This document shows, in pieces, positions 45,992 to 54,829 of a stretch of DNA of 64,000 nt. A program made the position numbers and the translations under genes. The notes beneath the pieces are model-generated. The model saw only the letters and a program-made list of their open reading frames with translations, made no database searches and was not told where the DNA came from. Each line of letters starts with the position of its first letter. Position 1 is the first letter of the stretch. The stretch is from Acidobacteriota bacterium (lineage in GTDB: Bacteria; Acidobacteriota; Thermoanaerobaculia; UBA5066; Gp7-AA6), in the NCBI GenBank assembly GCA_027307335.1, contig DAHUXD010000050.1, forward strand, positions 1 to 64,000. The letters run 5' to 3'.

Positions 45992-47908
45992 CTACGGCTT
46001 GCCGCCCGCGCTCGTCAGCGGCTTTCCGATCGCCGAGACCCAGTCCGTCTTCGACTCGTCGCGGACGAGGTGGGGATACCGCTCGCCGCCGTGGTAGTCC
46101 ACCGCGTACGTGCGGAACATCTCCACGTTCTCGACGAGGAGCTCGATCGGCGCCCTGGCGTCGCGCGCCGCGCGCAGCGCGTCCCGCAGGACCCGCTCGG
46201 AATAGCGCCGGCCGTTGACCGCGACGAGGCGCATGCCCGGCGCGACGCCCGCCGCGGCCGCCGGCAGGCCCGGCACCACGTCGCGGATCGTGCCGCCGTC
46301 CGCGTCGCCCCTGCCGCCCTCGCCGTCGACCATGATCCCGAGCGAGTACCAGAAGTCGTAGACCTTGGTCTCGGCCTCCCCCGCCTCGGTCAGGTCCGGC
46401 TCGACGTCGTTGTAGGCGAGCCTCCAGCCGCCGCTCTCGATGCCGCCGAGAGGCGCGCGCGGCGCGACGCTCCGGACGCGCGTCTCGAAGAAGCCGTTCC
46501 AGTCGTACGGCAGCACGGACTGCAGGGCCGCGATCACGTCGGCGTACTCGTATGTCCTCACCTCGGGCGCACCGCCCGGAGGTCCGTGAAACGTTCGCAC
46601 GAAGTCGTCGAGCGACTTCTTCCCGCCGGTCTTCTCGCGGATCAGGACGTCGGCGTCGAGCCAGATCAACTCGCTCTCGGTGTAGAAGTCGACGCCGCGG
46701 CGCCAGTCCGCCCAGTCCGCGCGCGCGTCGTACAGCAGCTGCGCCGCCGTCGCCGTGTCCTCGAGCGGCCGCCACTCGCGGCCCTTCTGGTAGTCCATGC
46801 TGGCGGCCGCGAGGGCGAGGTTCTCGCGGTAGAGCTCGGGCGAGCGCAGTCCGCTGCGCGCGCCGAGGACGTCGCCGTAGTACTCGGTCAGCCCCTCGTA
46901 GACCCAGAGGAGGCGGCTGTCCACCGGCTCCTGGTAGTCGGCGGACACGCCCGAGACGAGCCCCTTCGGCCGGCGGTACTTCCCATTCCACGAGTGCACG
47001 TACTCGTGCGAGAGGAGCGTGCCGAGGATCTTTCGCGGCCCGTCGTCGAGGAACGACCGCTCGAGGCCGCGGTTGTCGCTGGCCTCGTGATGCTCGAGAC
47101 CGTTCGAGGGGACGTGGTCGGAGAGCGTCAGCAGAAAGTGGTAGTCGCGATAGTGCCGCGCGCCGAACAGCGCGTACGCCTCGGCGACGAGGCGGCGGTA
47201 GTGCGCGACGTCGTCGTCCGGAATCGCGAGCGCGGCTTCGGAATCGGCCGCCAGGTGGAGGTAGTGAGCCGGCGTCTGACCCGGCGTGAGTTCGATCGTC
47301 TTGAAGTGCGCGCCGGCGAGCACCGGCGAGTCGATCAGCATGACGAGCGAGATCGGCTGAAAGACGACCGTATCCCCATTCGTCCGCTCGACGGGAAGCG
47401 CCGTGCCGAACTTCCATCCGGCGGGAAGCCGGAGCGAAGGCGTGAAGACGGTGGCGTCGTCATCGGGTCCGACGGGATACACCAGGAGCGGCCACCAGTT
47501 CGCGACGAGCAGGCGGTCGGTCGCCGTCGTCCACGCGTGCAGGGGCGGCGTGTAGTCGAAGGCGACATCGACCTCGTGGACGCCCGCCGGCACGTCGCAG
47601 GTCACGTTCCACATCTCGGTGGGCACGCGCCTCCACGGCACCGGCTTCCCGGCGGCGCTGATCTTCAGGCCGACGAAGTCGGTCACGGGGCCCGCCGCGC
47701 TGTGCTCGCCGGGAATCCACTTCGGGTAGGCGAGCGTCAGCAACCCCGGTACCGCCGGGATCGTCTCCCGGACGTGGAAGATGTGCCGCGGGGCCTCGGT
47801 CGCGTCGACGGCGATCGTCACCGGGCCGCCCGAGGCGAGCGCGCCGGCGGCCGGGATCGACAGGGTCGCCGCGAGGGCCACGAACGGGACGATCCGGAAC
47901 ACACGCAT
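45992..47908 (-). CDS. M61 family metallopeptidase with PDZ domain
   Basis: 638 aa. Signal peptide (about 1-25), an N-terminal beta domain (PKWIPGEHSAAGPV, VPTEMWNVTCDVPAG), a catalytic domain with the zinc motif HEYVHSWNGKYRRPKGL (H301, E302, H305), and a C-terminal PDZ domain (PGLPAAAAGVAPGMRLVAVNGR). M61 enzymes are glycyl aminopeptidases; this one should act in the periplasm or outside. GGAGG eight bases before the ATG at 47908 decides the start against an ATG six codons upstream. Confidence 0.93.
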   Translation of the reverse strand: MRVFRIVPFVALAATLSIPAAGALASGGPVTIAVDATEAPRHIFHVRETIPAVPGLLTLAYPKWIPGEHSAAGPVTDFVGLKISAAGKPVPWRRVPTEMWNVTCDVPAGVHEVDVAFDYTPPLHAWTTATDRLLVANWWPLLVYPVGPDDDATVFTPSLRLPAGWKFGTALPVERTNGDTVVFQPISLVMLIDSPVLAGAHFKTIELTPGQTPAHYLHLAADSEAALAIPDDDVAHYRRLVAEAYALFGARHYRDYHFLLTLSDHVPSNGLEHHEASDNRGLERSFLDDGPRKILGTLLSHEYVHSWNGKYRRPKGLVSGVSADYQEPVDSRLLWVYEGLTEYYGDVLGARSGLRSPELYRENLALAAASMDYQKGREWRPLEDTATAAQLLYDARADWADWRRGVDFYTESELIWLDADVLIREKTGGKKSLDDFVRTFHGPPGGAPEVRTYEYADVIAALQSVLPYDWNGFFETRVRSVAPRAPLGGIESGGWRLAYNDVEPDLTEAGEAETKVYDFWYSLGIMVDGEGGRGDADGGTIRDVVPGLPAAAAGVAPGMRLVAVNGRRYSERVLRDALRAARDARAPIELLVENVEMFRTYAVDYHGGERYPHLVRDESKTDWVSAIGKPLTSAGGKP

Positions 47909-47951
47909 GCCGAGACCTCCTGTCATCGCGGGGGGTTCCGAGGCGGCGAGT

Positions 47952-49244
47952 CTATCGCGCCCGCCGCGACTCCGGCGGGATCTCGAACCCCACGGCCGCT
48001 TCGGGCGATGGGTAGAGGCGCGTCAGGATCGGCGTCGTGATGACCGTCGTGAACAGCGCCATCGCGACGAGCCAGAAGAAGGCGGCCGGCGAGATCACGC
48101 CCATGTCCGCGCCGATGTTGATGACGACGAGGGCCATCAGCGCGCGCGTGTTCATCAGGAGGCCGATCGACAGCGACTCCTTCCACGGCAGCCCGCTCGC
48201 CCGGGCCGCGAGCGCCGTCGACCCGAACTTCGACGCGCAGGCGACGCCGATCACGAGGACGAGCGCGATCCAGAGTGCCGCCGTTGCGCCGAGCGAGCCG
48301 ATGTCGGTGCGCAGGCCCGAGAAGACGAAGAAGATCGGCAGAAACAGCACCGCGACCAGATCGCCGATCGAGTTCCGGATTGCCTCGGCGAGCCCGCGAT
48401 GGAAGGAGCCGGCGATCCCGCAGAGGAAGCCGCCGAAGATCGAGAACACGCCGAGCGCGTTGGTCGCGGTCGCCGCCGCGAACACGACGACGAGGAGCGC
48501 CGCGAGCTCCGCGGGCGGAAGGCCCCCGGCCGGGGTCCTCCGGATCGTCAGGCGCGACAGGCCGAATCGGCCGAGCGCCCAGAACGCCGTTCCGAGAACG
48601 GCGACGCCCGCGAGCGAGAGGACGAGCGAGCGCGCATCCGCGCGGCCGTGCGTGGTCATCGCCACGACGCCGCCGAGGAGGATCCAGCCGAGCACGTCGT
48701 CGATCGCGGCCGCCGTGATCGACGTCAGCCCCATGCGCGTGCGCGTCAGCCGCGTGTGCATGAGGATGCGGCCCATGATCGGGATCGCGGTGATCGAAAC
48801 CGCCGTCGCGAAGAAGAGTCGGAACGCGAGCTCCGGCGCCGCCACGGGCGAGAGCCGATAGAGGTATCCCGCGAGCGCGTAGCTCGCCGCGAAAGGCACC
48901 GCGATGCCGGCGACGGCGACGAACACCGACGCGCGCGCCGCCTCGCCCAGGCGGTCGAAGGGAAACTCGAGGCCGATCAGGAGCATCAGCAGCACGAGCC
49001 CGACCTGCGCCATCGCGGCCAGCACCGAGGACGTCGCCGGGGTCAGCATCGTCTTCATCGCGCCCGGGTAGAACCGCCCCGCCACCGAGGGCCCGAGGAT
49101 GACGCCCGCGAGGATCTCGCCCACGACCGGCGGCTGTCCCACCTTGCCGAAGAGCCAGCCGAAGACGCGGGCGGATCCCACGATGACCGCGAGGTCCGCG
49201 CAGAGGAGGAGCAGCGTGTGCTCGAGCGCGAGGTAGGAGTCCAC
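47952..49244 (-). CDS. Cation:proton antiporter (CPA2/Kef type)
   Basis: 430 aa with about twelve transmembrane helices. The family pattern GWLFGKVGQPPVVGEILAGVILGPS and LLMLLIGLEF near the start, AIDDVLGWILLGGVV (helix with the paired acidic residues), and a late LLMNTRALMALVVINIG are typical of CPA2 Na+/H+ or K+/H+ antiporters. No RCK domain is attached. The GTG at 49244 is 7 bases after the previous stop. It probably exchanges monovalent cations with protons across the inner membrane. Confidence 0.9.
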   Translation of the reverse strand: MDSYLALEHTLLLLCADLAVIVGSARVFGWLFGKVGQPPVVGEILAGVILGPSVAGRFYPGAMKTMLTPATSSVLAAMAQVGLVLLMLLIGLEFPFDRLGEAARASVFVAVAGIAVPFAASYALAGYLYRLSPVAAPELAFRLFFATAVSITAIPIMGRILMHTRLTRTRMGLTSITAAAIDDVLGWILLGGVVAMTTHGRADARSLVLSLAGVAVLGTAFWALGRFGLSRLTIRRTPAGGLPPAELAALLVVVFAAATATNALGVFSIFGGFLCGIAGSFHRGLAEAIRNSIGDLVAVLFLPIFFVFSGLRTDIGSLGATAALWIALVLVIGVACASKFGSTALAARASGLPWKESLSIGLLMNTRALMALVVINIGADMGVISPAAFFWLVAMALFTTVITTPILTRLYPSPEAAVGFEIPPESRRAR

Positions 49245-49251
49245 CGGCGGC

Positions 49252-50463
49252 TCAGCCTTTCTTCGGGGCGGCGCCGCCGGCGAGCTGCTGCCGGATGGCC
49301 TTCGACAGCGGCACGAGGGCGGCGGCCCTCTTCTGCGTCGCGCGGTCGTACGCCTCGAAGAACGCGCGGGGACCGCCGGCGAGCGCCGCGCGGTACCCCT
49401 CGACGCCGAGAAACTCGAAGATCCCATCCGCGAGAAACGAGCCCGACGGGCCGGCCAGGTTCGCGGTGAACTCCGGCTTCTGGATTTCGGCCGCCACCTC
49501 CATGCGCGCGTCGAGATCGCCGCCCGCCGCCGCGATGCGGTCCGCGTACCGATTGAGCTCGTCGATCGAGTCGCGCATCGGCTGCCGCAGCCACACGGCG
49601 AGCGGAAAGAAGTTCTCGTCCACGGCGTAGAGCGCGATCGGGCCGGCCTCCGCGACCTTCCGCAGGAGCGGCTCGAGCGTGCCCAGCGAGGGATCGTGCT
49701 TCTGCCAAGCGGGGCTTCCCGTCCGGTACGTGGCCCAGGCGAGCCGGAACGCCTCTCCCGCCATCATGCGGGACAGGTGCTTGACCTGCTCCTCGGGCGC
49801 GGCGGACGGCTCGTCGGAGAGCTCGCGCGCGACGTCCGCGACGACCGACCAGCTCGCGCCGTCCGGCGACCCGATCGCGACGTGGTCCGCGCGGCCGGGG
49901 AGACCGAACGTGAAGAGGATGGGCTCCCGCACGGAGACGGCGCGGTCCGAAGGCATGAGCGCGCGGGCCCGCTCCGACGCGATCCGGGTCAGGTCGACCC
50001 GGCGGCCCGCGATCATCGCGAGCAACGCGCTCCAGCGCGACCGGTCGTCGCGAATGCGGTGAAAGTCGAACAGCGTCGTGCGCGCCTTCTCGTCCCACGC
50101 CGACCCGAGGTCCTTCTCCCACACCTCGGGGCCGCGCCGGGACTCCCGGATCGCCGCCTCGATCGCGGGCAGCGTCTCGAGCGAGCGCGCGCGCTCGAGG
50201 TCGAAGGCCGGCTGGGAGAGCAGATCGAGGAGTCCCTGCGCGGCCTCGATGTCGAGAGTCACCTCGATGGCGACGTTCGGCGCGGGCGGCCCGTCGTACG
50301 GGGCGGGCGACTTCGCGCCCGACGCTCCGGGATTCGTCGCGGCGGGAGAACGCCGCGTCGAAGCCCCGACCGAGCGAAGCGAGGGCCGGGCTTCGAGAAA
50401 AGACTCCGCGGAAACGGGAGCGAGGCCGAGAGCGAAGAGGATCCCGGCGAGGAGTCTCTTCAT
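49252..50463 (-). CDS. Secreted protein of unknown function
   Basis: 403 aa, signal peptide (about 1-20, LLAGILFALGLAPVSAES). The rest is mainly helical with VEIEVTLD-like strand near 65, KDLGSAWDEKARTTLFDFHRIRDDRSRW and long helices. I see no HExxH or other catalytic motif. The ATG at 50463 overlaps the HAD gene stop (ATGA). The open frame further upstream runs over the HAD gene in another frame. Function unknown. Confidence 0.72.
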   Translation of the reverse strand: MKRLLAGILFALGLAPVSAESFLEARPSLRSVGASTRRSPAATNPGASGAKSPAPYDGPPAPNVAIEVTLDIEAAQGLLDLLSQPAFDLERARSLETLPAIEAAIRESRRGPEVWEKDLGSAWDEKARTTLFDFHRIRDDRSRWSALLAMIAGRRVDLTRIASERARALMPSDRAVSVREPILFTFGLPGRADHVAIGSPDGASWSVVADVARELSDEPSAAPEEQVKHLSRMMAGEAFRLAWATYRTGSPAWQKHDPSLGTLEPLLRKVAEAGPIALYAVDENFFPLAVWLRQPMRDSIDELNRYADRIAAAGGDLDARMEVAAEIQKPEFTANLAGPSGSFLADGIFEFLGVEGYRAALAGGPRAFFEAYDRATQKRAAALVPLSKAIRQQLAGGAAPKKG

Positions 50464-51179
50464 TCCACGATCGCCGAGAACGCCCTTTCGGTGTCGGCGA
50501 AGCTCTCGAAGATCGCGTCGGGCCGCTCCGCGGCCAGCCTCTCGACGCTCGTGATGCCGGTGGCGACCGCCACGGCGCGGACGCCGAGCGAGCGTCCGCA
50601 GGCGACGTCGTGGACCGAGTCGCCGACGATGACGACCGACTTGCCCTCGAAGCGGCGGCCGCAGTGCGCGTGCGCGCGCTCGACGGCGATGGGCGGCAGG
50701 AGATAGCGGTCCGCCGAGTCGCTGCCGAAGGCGCCGAACGGAAAGTATCGGTTGAATGCCGGCGGCGCGAGCTTCAGCCGCGCTCCCCGCTCGAGGTTGC
50801 CGGTCAGGAGCCCGAGCGTGACGCGGGGCTCGGCCGCCAGCCGCTCGAGCAGCGCCTCGATGCCGGGCTTGGGCTGGACGGTCCCGGGCAGGAGCTGCCG
50901 CTCGAGCTCCTCGAGATAGATCTCGAGGGCGCGGGGCAGGCCCTTCTCGAACCGGTCCGCGCCGACGTCCTCGAGGACGAGCTCCCGGACGATCTGCGGG
51001 TCGGTCTTGCCGGAGAAGTCGAATTTCCCGCGGTCCTCGTGGTCGGGCGTGTAGCTCCAGCCGAACGAGGCCTGCAGAGAGCGCAGGATCGCGTCGCGCG
51101 CGACGCGTCCCGCCGACAGCAGCGTGCCGTCGATGTCGAAGAGAACGAGCCGATGCCCGTTCGAAGAGGCCCCACTCAT
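50460..51179 (-). CDS. HAD-family hydrolase (phosphoglycolate phosphatase-like)
   Basis: 239 aa. HAD motif I is LFDIDGTLL, motif II LLTGNLERG, and motif IV IVGDSVHDVACGRSLG, with a cap domain at about 20-100. Such enzymes dephosphorylate small phosphates; phosphoglycolate is a frequent substrate in this branch. The gene overlaps both neighbours by four bases (ATGA), so it is in the middle of a coupled leftward operon. Confidence 0.92.
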   Translation of the reverse strand: MSGASSNGHRLVLFDIDGTLLSAGRVARDAILRSLQASFGWSYTPDHEDRGKFDFSGKTDPQIVRELVLEDVGADRFEKGLPRALEIYLEELERQLLPGTVQPKPGIEALLERLAAEPRVTLGLLTGNLERGARLKLAPPAFNRYFPFGAFGSDSADRYLLPPIAVERAHAHCGRRFEGKSVVIVGDSVHDVACGRSLGVRAVAVATGITSVERLAAERPDAIFESFADTERAFSAIVE

Positions 51180-52075
51180 GAGGGGGGATCATATTCAAAG
51201 CGGGCGCCGTGCCACGCGAGGATGTCCATCATCGCGCCCTTCCAGTAACTCCAGTCGTGGCCGCCCCGCTCGAGGACGACGGTCGTCGGAATCCCCCGCT
51301 CGTTCAAGAGCATGCCGTACTGAGCGGCCACGCGGTCGAGGCCGTAGAAGTCCTCCGTGCCGGCGCGCAGCTCGACGGAAAACGGAGGCGCGTCGAAGCA
51401 GAGCCGCCAGATCAGGAGCCACGCGTCGTTCGCGTCGAGCGAGTTGTCCTCCTCCGTGCGGCCGAAGGTGCGCATCAGCGTCCACCGCGCGACCCAGCTG
51501 TAGCGTTTCAGCTCGTTCCAGCCGAACGGGATGATCGCGCCCGAGAGAGCGGACACCGTCCCGTAGAGGTCGGGGTGCTGGATCGCCGTCTTGACCGAGC
51601 CGTAGCCTCCCATCGAGATGCCGGTGATTCCGCGCGACGCCTTCGCCGGGATCACGCGGTACTTCGCCTCGATCGTCCGCGGAAGGTCCTGCGTCAGGTA
51701 CTGCTCGAAACGGCGGACACCGTCGTGCGAATCCGAGAACCACGTGCCGGGTCCGTCCGGCGCGACGATCAGGAACTCGGGGAGACGGCCGTCGCGCATG
51801 CGCGCGAGCGCCTCCGCGGCCACCCCCCGCCGCTCGAGCGAGAGGCCGTCGCCATAGCCGTCGTGGAGGAAGTAGAGCACCGGGTATCGCCGGCCGGGCG
51901 ACGACTCGTAGGACGGAGGCGTGACGACGAGGACCTCGTTCGGGGAGGGCAGCGACCGCGTCGGGACCATCTCGACGCGCATCCCCGGCGGCGGCGCCGT
52001 CGCGCAGGCGGCGGCCAGCACGGAGGACAACGCCGCCGCCCGGATCGCGACGGCGAGAAGCGAGGCTCGCTTCAC
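51176..52075 (-). CDS. Lipoprotein esterase (S-formylglutathione hydrolase/esterase D-like)
   Basis: 299 aa from a GTG. The leader ends in LAAAC (lipobox-like) so the product may be a lipoprotein. The alpha/beta hydrolase core has YPVLYFLHDGYGD (oxyanion strand), GISMGGYGSVKTAIQHP with the nucleophile serine, and a final ERGGHDWSYWK with the catalytic histidine. Such enzymes cleave carboxyl esters, including feruloyl esters in some cases. It overlaps the HAD gene start (ATGA) and diverges from the gene at 52155. Confidence 0.88.
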   Translation of the reverse strand: MKRASLLAVAIRAAALSSVLAAACATAPPPGMRVEMVPTRSLPSPNEVLVVTPPSYESSPGRRYPVLYFLHDGYGDGLSLERRGVAAEALARMRDGRLPEFLIVAPDGPGTWFSDSHDGVRRFEQYLTQDLPRTIEAKYRVIPAKASRGITGISMGGYGSVKTAIQHPDLYGTVSALSGAIIPFGWNELKRYSWVARWTLMRTFGRTEEDNSLDANDAWLLIWRLCFDAPPFSVELRAGTEDFYGLDRVAAQYGMLLNERGIPTTVVLERGGHDWSYWKGAMMDILAWHGARFEYDPPS

Positions 52076-52154
52076 GGCCCGATCATAATTGCTGTCGAAC
52101 GCCCTCGCTCGTCCCCCGTCTCGCCCCATTCTTTTCGCCATACACTCATGCTCG

Positions 52155-52634
52155 ATGACCGAGTTCCGTCGGATGCCCCGGGAGATCGAGATCGCCTTCT
52201 CGGGCGTCGCGTTCCGGCGGCGCCGGCGGCTCGTCATTCCGCTCATCACCATGGATCCGAACGGCTTTCCGCGGGTCGCGCTTCTGACGATGGGCGAGGT
52301 GCGCGCGGTGTCGCCCGTGCGGATGGCCGTCGCCGTCATGGCGGGCAGCCGGACCGCCTTCAACCTGGTCCGGCGCGGGACGGCCACGGTCCTCTACCTC
52401 TTCCGGAGGACGACCGCTTCCATTCAGGCCCGCGCGGGGCACGCACGGGTCTGCCGCACGGATCCGCGCCGGCGGCTCTTCCCGCTCGACATCGAATCGG
52501 TGCGCCTCGATCAGCCCGCGCAAGGCGAGGAGGACGTCGCGCTCCTGATGGGTCCGACCTTCGGCGGCCGCGACTCGGCGCGCCTCTTCTCCGACGAGCT
52601 GTACGGCGAGCTCGGGACGGTCGCGGGCGCATGA
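52155..52634 (+). CDS. Pyridoxamine 5'-phosphate oxidase-like (FMN-binding split barrel) protein
   Basis: 159 aa. Split-barrel pattern: RRLVIPLITMDPNGFPRVALLT, VRMAVAVMAGSRTAFNLVRRGTATVLYLF, then a loop with ARVCRTDP. The fold binds FMN or F420; the activity cannot be read. The ATG at 52155 gives the compact family-size protein; an in-frame start 22 codons upstream is less likely. The gene overlaps the next (ATGA), so it is coupled to an SDR. Confidence 0.75.
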   Translation: MTEFRRMPREIEIAFSGVAFRRRRRLVIPLITMDPNGFPRVALLTMGEVRAVSPVRMAVAVMAGSRTAFNLVRRGTATVLYLFRRTTASIQARAGHARVCRTDPRRRLFPLDIESVRLDQPAQGEEDVALLMGPTFGGRDSARLFSDELYGELGTVAGA

Positions 52635-53362
52635 GGTTCGAGAATCGGACCGTCCTCGTCACCGGCGCCGGGCGCGGCATCGGGCGGTCGATCGCGCTCC
52701 GTTTCGCGGAGGAGCGCGCGCGCGTCGCGGTCGTGTCCCGGACGGCCGCCGAGCTCGCGCAGACCGGCGCCCTCATCGAGGAGATCGGCGCGAAAAGCGC
52801 GGTCATTCCGGCGGACATCACGGTGCCGGGCGCGGCCGAGGCGTGCGTCGCCCGGGCGGAGAGGGAGCTCGGTCCGATCGACGTCCTCGTCAACAACGCC
52901 GGGATCTTCCTGTGGCGGCCGTTCCTGAAGCTCACGCCGGAGGACTGGGACCGCGTCATGGCGACGAACCTCTCCGGCGCCGCGGCGTTCTGCCGAGCGG
53001 TGCTGCCCGGGATGGTCGAGCGCCGGCGCGGCAAGATCGTGAGCGTGTCCTCGATCCACGGCATGCGCGGCGATGCGAACGTCGTGGCGCAGAGCGCCGC
53101 GAAGTTCGGCCTGATCGGCATGACCCAGGCGCTCGCCCGCGAGTTCCGCTCGCACAACATCGCCGTCAACGCCGTCTGCCCCGGCACGGTCGAGAACCGC
53201 AAGGACGAGGGCGATGGCCTGCACGCGGAGCCGCTCGCGGAAAAGCTCTGGCCGCGAGACGTCGCGAAGGCCGTCCTCTTCCTCGCCTCCGACGACGCGG
53301 CGGGGATCACCGGCGCGGCCCTCGAGATCTTCGGCGGCACGCACCTGGTGATCCAGCCGTAA
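52631..53362 (+). CDS. SDR-family protein lacking the catalytic tyrosine
   Basis: 243 aa FabG-like SDR. TGAGRGIGRS binds the cofactor, NNAGIF follows, and the active-site serine lies in SVSSIHGM. The expected Tyr-x-x-x-Lys is AQSAAK: Gln154 stands where Tyr is normal and Lys158 is kept (codons GCG CAG AGC GCC GCG AAG). The C-terminus matches the family (AVCPGTVENR, GAALEIFGGTHL). It may be a non-catalytic or altered SDR. Directly followed by a REP hairpin and a RAYT transposase. Confidence 0.88.
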   Translation: MRFENRTVLVTGAGRGIGRSIALRFAEERARVAVVSRTAAELAQTGALIEEIGAKSAVIPADITVPGAAEACVARAERELGPIDVLVNNAGIFLWRPFLKLTPEDWDRVMATNLSGAAAFCRAVLPGMVERRRGKIVSVSSIHGMRGDANVVAQSAAKFGLIGMTQALAREFRSHNIAVNAVCPGTVENRKDEGDGLHAEPLAEKLWPRDVAKAVLFLASDDAAGITGAALEIFGGTHLVIQP

Positions 53363-53365
53363 AAA

Positions 53366-53387
53366 GGGGGGGCCCAAGGGCCGCCCC
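53366..53387. repeat. REP-like hairpin after the SDR gene
   Basis: A 10-bp GC stem with one mismatch (GGGGGGGCCC/GGGCCGCCCC) starts three bases after the SDR stop. It resembles the palindromes flanking the RAYT gene and may also stop transcription. Confidence 0.6.
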
Positions 53388-53409
53388 ACACGATTTCCGG
53401 ACCTGGACC

Positions 53410-53437
53410 GTAGGGGCGGGGCTTGCCCCCGCCCCCG
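53410..53437. repeat. REP palindrome, left flank of RAYT
   Basis: Head GTAGGGGCGG at 53410-53419 and a 9-bp stem GGGGCGGGG/CCCCGCCCC (53413-53421 with 53427-53435). It is the inverted partner of the palindrome at 53924. Confidence 0.82.
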
Positions 53438-53456
53438 TCTCGCGACAAATCTTCAT

Positions 53457-53921
53457 GTGCTCCCTTCTCGGAAGCGAATTCGCCTTCACGACCACGCGTA
53501 CCGCGAGTCGGGCCGCGCCTTCTCGGTCACCATCGCTGTCGCTGAGCGACGACGGATCTTCGAGGATCTCGGGTTCGGCCGAGAATGCGTCGAGCTTCTC
53601 CAGAAATGCTGTCGGGAAATGGATTTCCGGTGCCTCGCCTATTGCTTGATGCCAGACCACGTTCATCTGCTCGTCTGCGTCGGAGGCAAGAACTCGCTCA
53701 CGGAGCTCGTGGGAGCTTGGAAGTCGCTGTGCGCGCTGGCGGCCCGTCAACGAGGTAAGCCCGCCGGTTTATGGCAACGGAGCTTCTTCGACCATGCCCT
53801 TCGCTCAGAGGAGAGCCTTCAGGCCGTCGCCGACTACATCCTCGCCAACCCCGTTCGGGCCGGTCTGGTGACTCGACAGGCCGACTACCCCCTGTCCGGA
53901 TCTTTCGAATACGTCCTTTAG
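53457..53921 (+). CDS. REP-associated tyrosine transposase (RAYT, Y1 HUH)
   Basis: 154 aa. The HUH motif is MPDHVHLLV (H68, H70), and the candidate catalytic tyrosine is Y127 in ADYILANPVRAGLV, both hallmarks of Y1 transposases of the IS200/RAYT group. GAWKSLCALAAR and LWQRSFFDHALRSEESLQ also fit RAYTs. RAYTs nick and join single-stranded REP hairpins. The gene is bracketed by inverted REP palindromes sharing the head GTAGGGGCGG, at 53410 and 53952, defining a 543-bp unit. The start is a GTG at 53457. Confidence 0.93.
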   Translation: MLPSRKRIRLHDHAYRESGRAFSVTIAVAERRRIFEDLGFGRECVELLQKCCREMDFRCLAYCLMPDHVHLLVCVGGKNSLTELVGAWKSLCALAARQRGKPAGLWQRSFFDHALRSEESLQAVADYILANPVRAGLVTRQADYPLSGSFEYVL

Positions 53922-53923
53922 TC

Positions 53924-53953
53924 GTGCGGGCGGCCACGAGGGCCGCCCCTACA
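53924..53953. repeat. REP palindrome, right flank of RAYT
   Basis: Reverse-complement orientation: stem GGGCGGCC/GGCCGCCC (53928-53935 with 53941-53948) and head GTAGGGGCGG read on the minus strand at 53943-53952. Pairs with the left palindrome at 53410. Confidence 0.82.
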
Positions 53954-54068
53954 GGTGGCGAATAGCTGGAGCGGCACCAGAACCGTCCCGCCTTCTCGTC
54001 GTAATAATCTTCCGGCGGTCTTTCCCGTCTCTGGCCGCCCCTTGTTTACCGAACGGAGGAGGTCCCGG

Positions 54069-54818
54069 ATGCTCGGACGCACCCTGACCGCGCTCGCCCT
54101 GTCGGCCGCGCCGATTCTCGCCCAGCAGCCCGCCGCCGCCCCACCGAGCGCCGACGAGATCGTCGCGAAGTACGTGGAGAAGGTCGGCGGCATCGCGAAG
54201 ATCGAGGCCGTCAGGACCCTGAAACGCAGCGGCAAGTTCCGCGGCGGCGGCGGCTTCGAGGCGAAATACGTCCAGGAGAACAAGCGGCCGGACCTCGTGC
54301 GCGAGGAATTGACGTATCAGGGTCTGACCGGCGTCAACGCCTGGGACGGGAAGACCGGCTGGAAGATCGACCCCTTCGGGGGGAAGAAGGACCCCGAACC
54401 GCTCGGCGAGGACGAGCTCAAGGACATCATCGAAGACTCCGTTTTCGATGGTCAGCTCGTGAACTACAAGGCGAAGGGCAACGCGATCGAGTTCGCCGGA
54501 GTCGAACCGGTGGAAGGAAGCGACACCTGGAGGCTCAGGGTCACGCTGAAGAACGGCGACGTGACCTACTACTACATCGACACCGAGGATTTCGTTCCGA
54601 TCAAGATCGAGTACAAGCGGATGATCCGCGGCGCCGAACAGGTGACCGACGTTTATCCCGGCGACTACAAGGCGGTCGACGGCTGGTACATACCGCACTC
54701 GTACGAGCAGGGGCGGCCGGGAAGCAGCCAGCGCTCGAGCGTCGTGTTCGAGAAGATCGAGGCCAACGTCCCGATGGACGATTCGCTCTTCGCCAAGCCG
54801 GCGGGGCCGGGACAGTGA
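54069..54818 (+). CDS. Exported outer-membrane lipoprotein-sorting-like protein
   Basis: 249 aa. Signal peptide (LTALALSAAPILAQ), then DEIVAKYVEKVGGIAKIEAVRTLKRSGK and a beta-rich region (GVNAWDGKTGWKIDPFGG, DTWRLRVTLKNGDVTYYYIDTEDFVPIKIE), reminiscent of LolA/LolB-like half-barrels found in Acidobacteriota. GGAGGAGG before the ATG sets the start. It is directly followed by the giant BNR protein gene, with a short intervening gap, and both are probably exported together. Confidence 0.82.
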   Translation: MLGRTLTALALSAAPILAQQPAAAPPSADEIVAKYVEKVGGIAKIEAVRTLKRSGKFRGGGGFEAKYVQENKRPDLVREELTYQGLTGVNAWDGKTGWKIDPFGGKKDPEPLGEDELKDIIEDSVFDGQLVNYKAKGNAIEFAGVEPVEGSDTWRLRVTLKNGDVTYYYIDTEDFVPIKIEYKRMIRGAEQVTDVYPGDYKAVDGWYIPHSYEQGRPGSSQRSSVVFEKIEANVPMDDSLFAKPAGPGQ

Positions 54819-54829
54819 GGACCAGAACG

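Noticed and set aside
47335-47568. Small ORF inside the M61 gene
   Set aside because: It is a shadow frame on the same strand with low complexity and no start signal.
49252-51198. A single 648-residue gene across the HAD region
   Set aside because: The upstream part is a shadow frame of the HAD gene; the secreted protein starts at 50463 with ATGA overlap and a clean signal peptide.
53457-53921. RAYT as a decayed IS200 element with a second partner gene
   Set aside because: There is no TnpB-like gene beside it and the flanking palindromes are REP-type, so a RAYT unit fits better.
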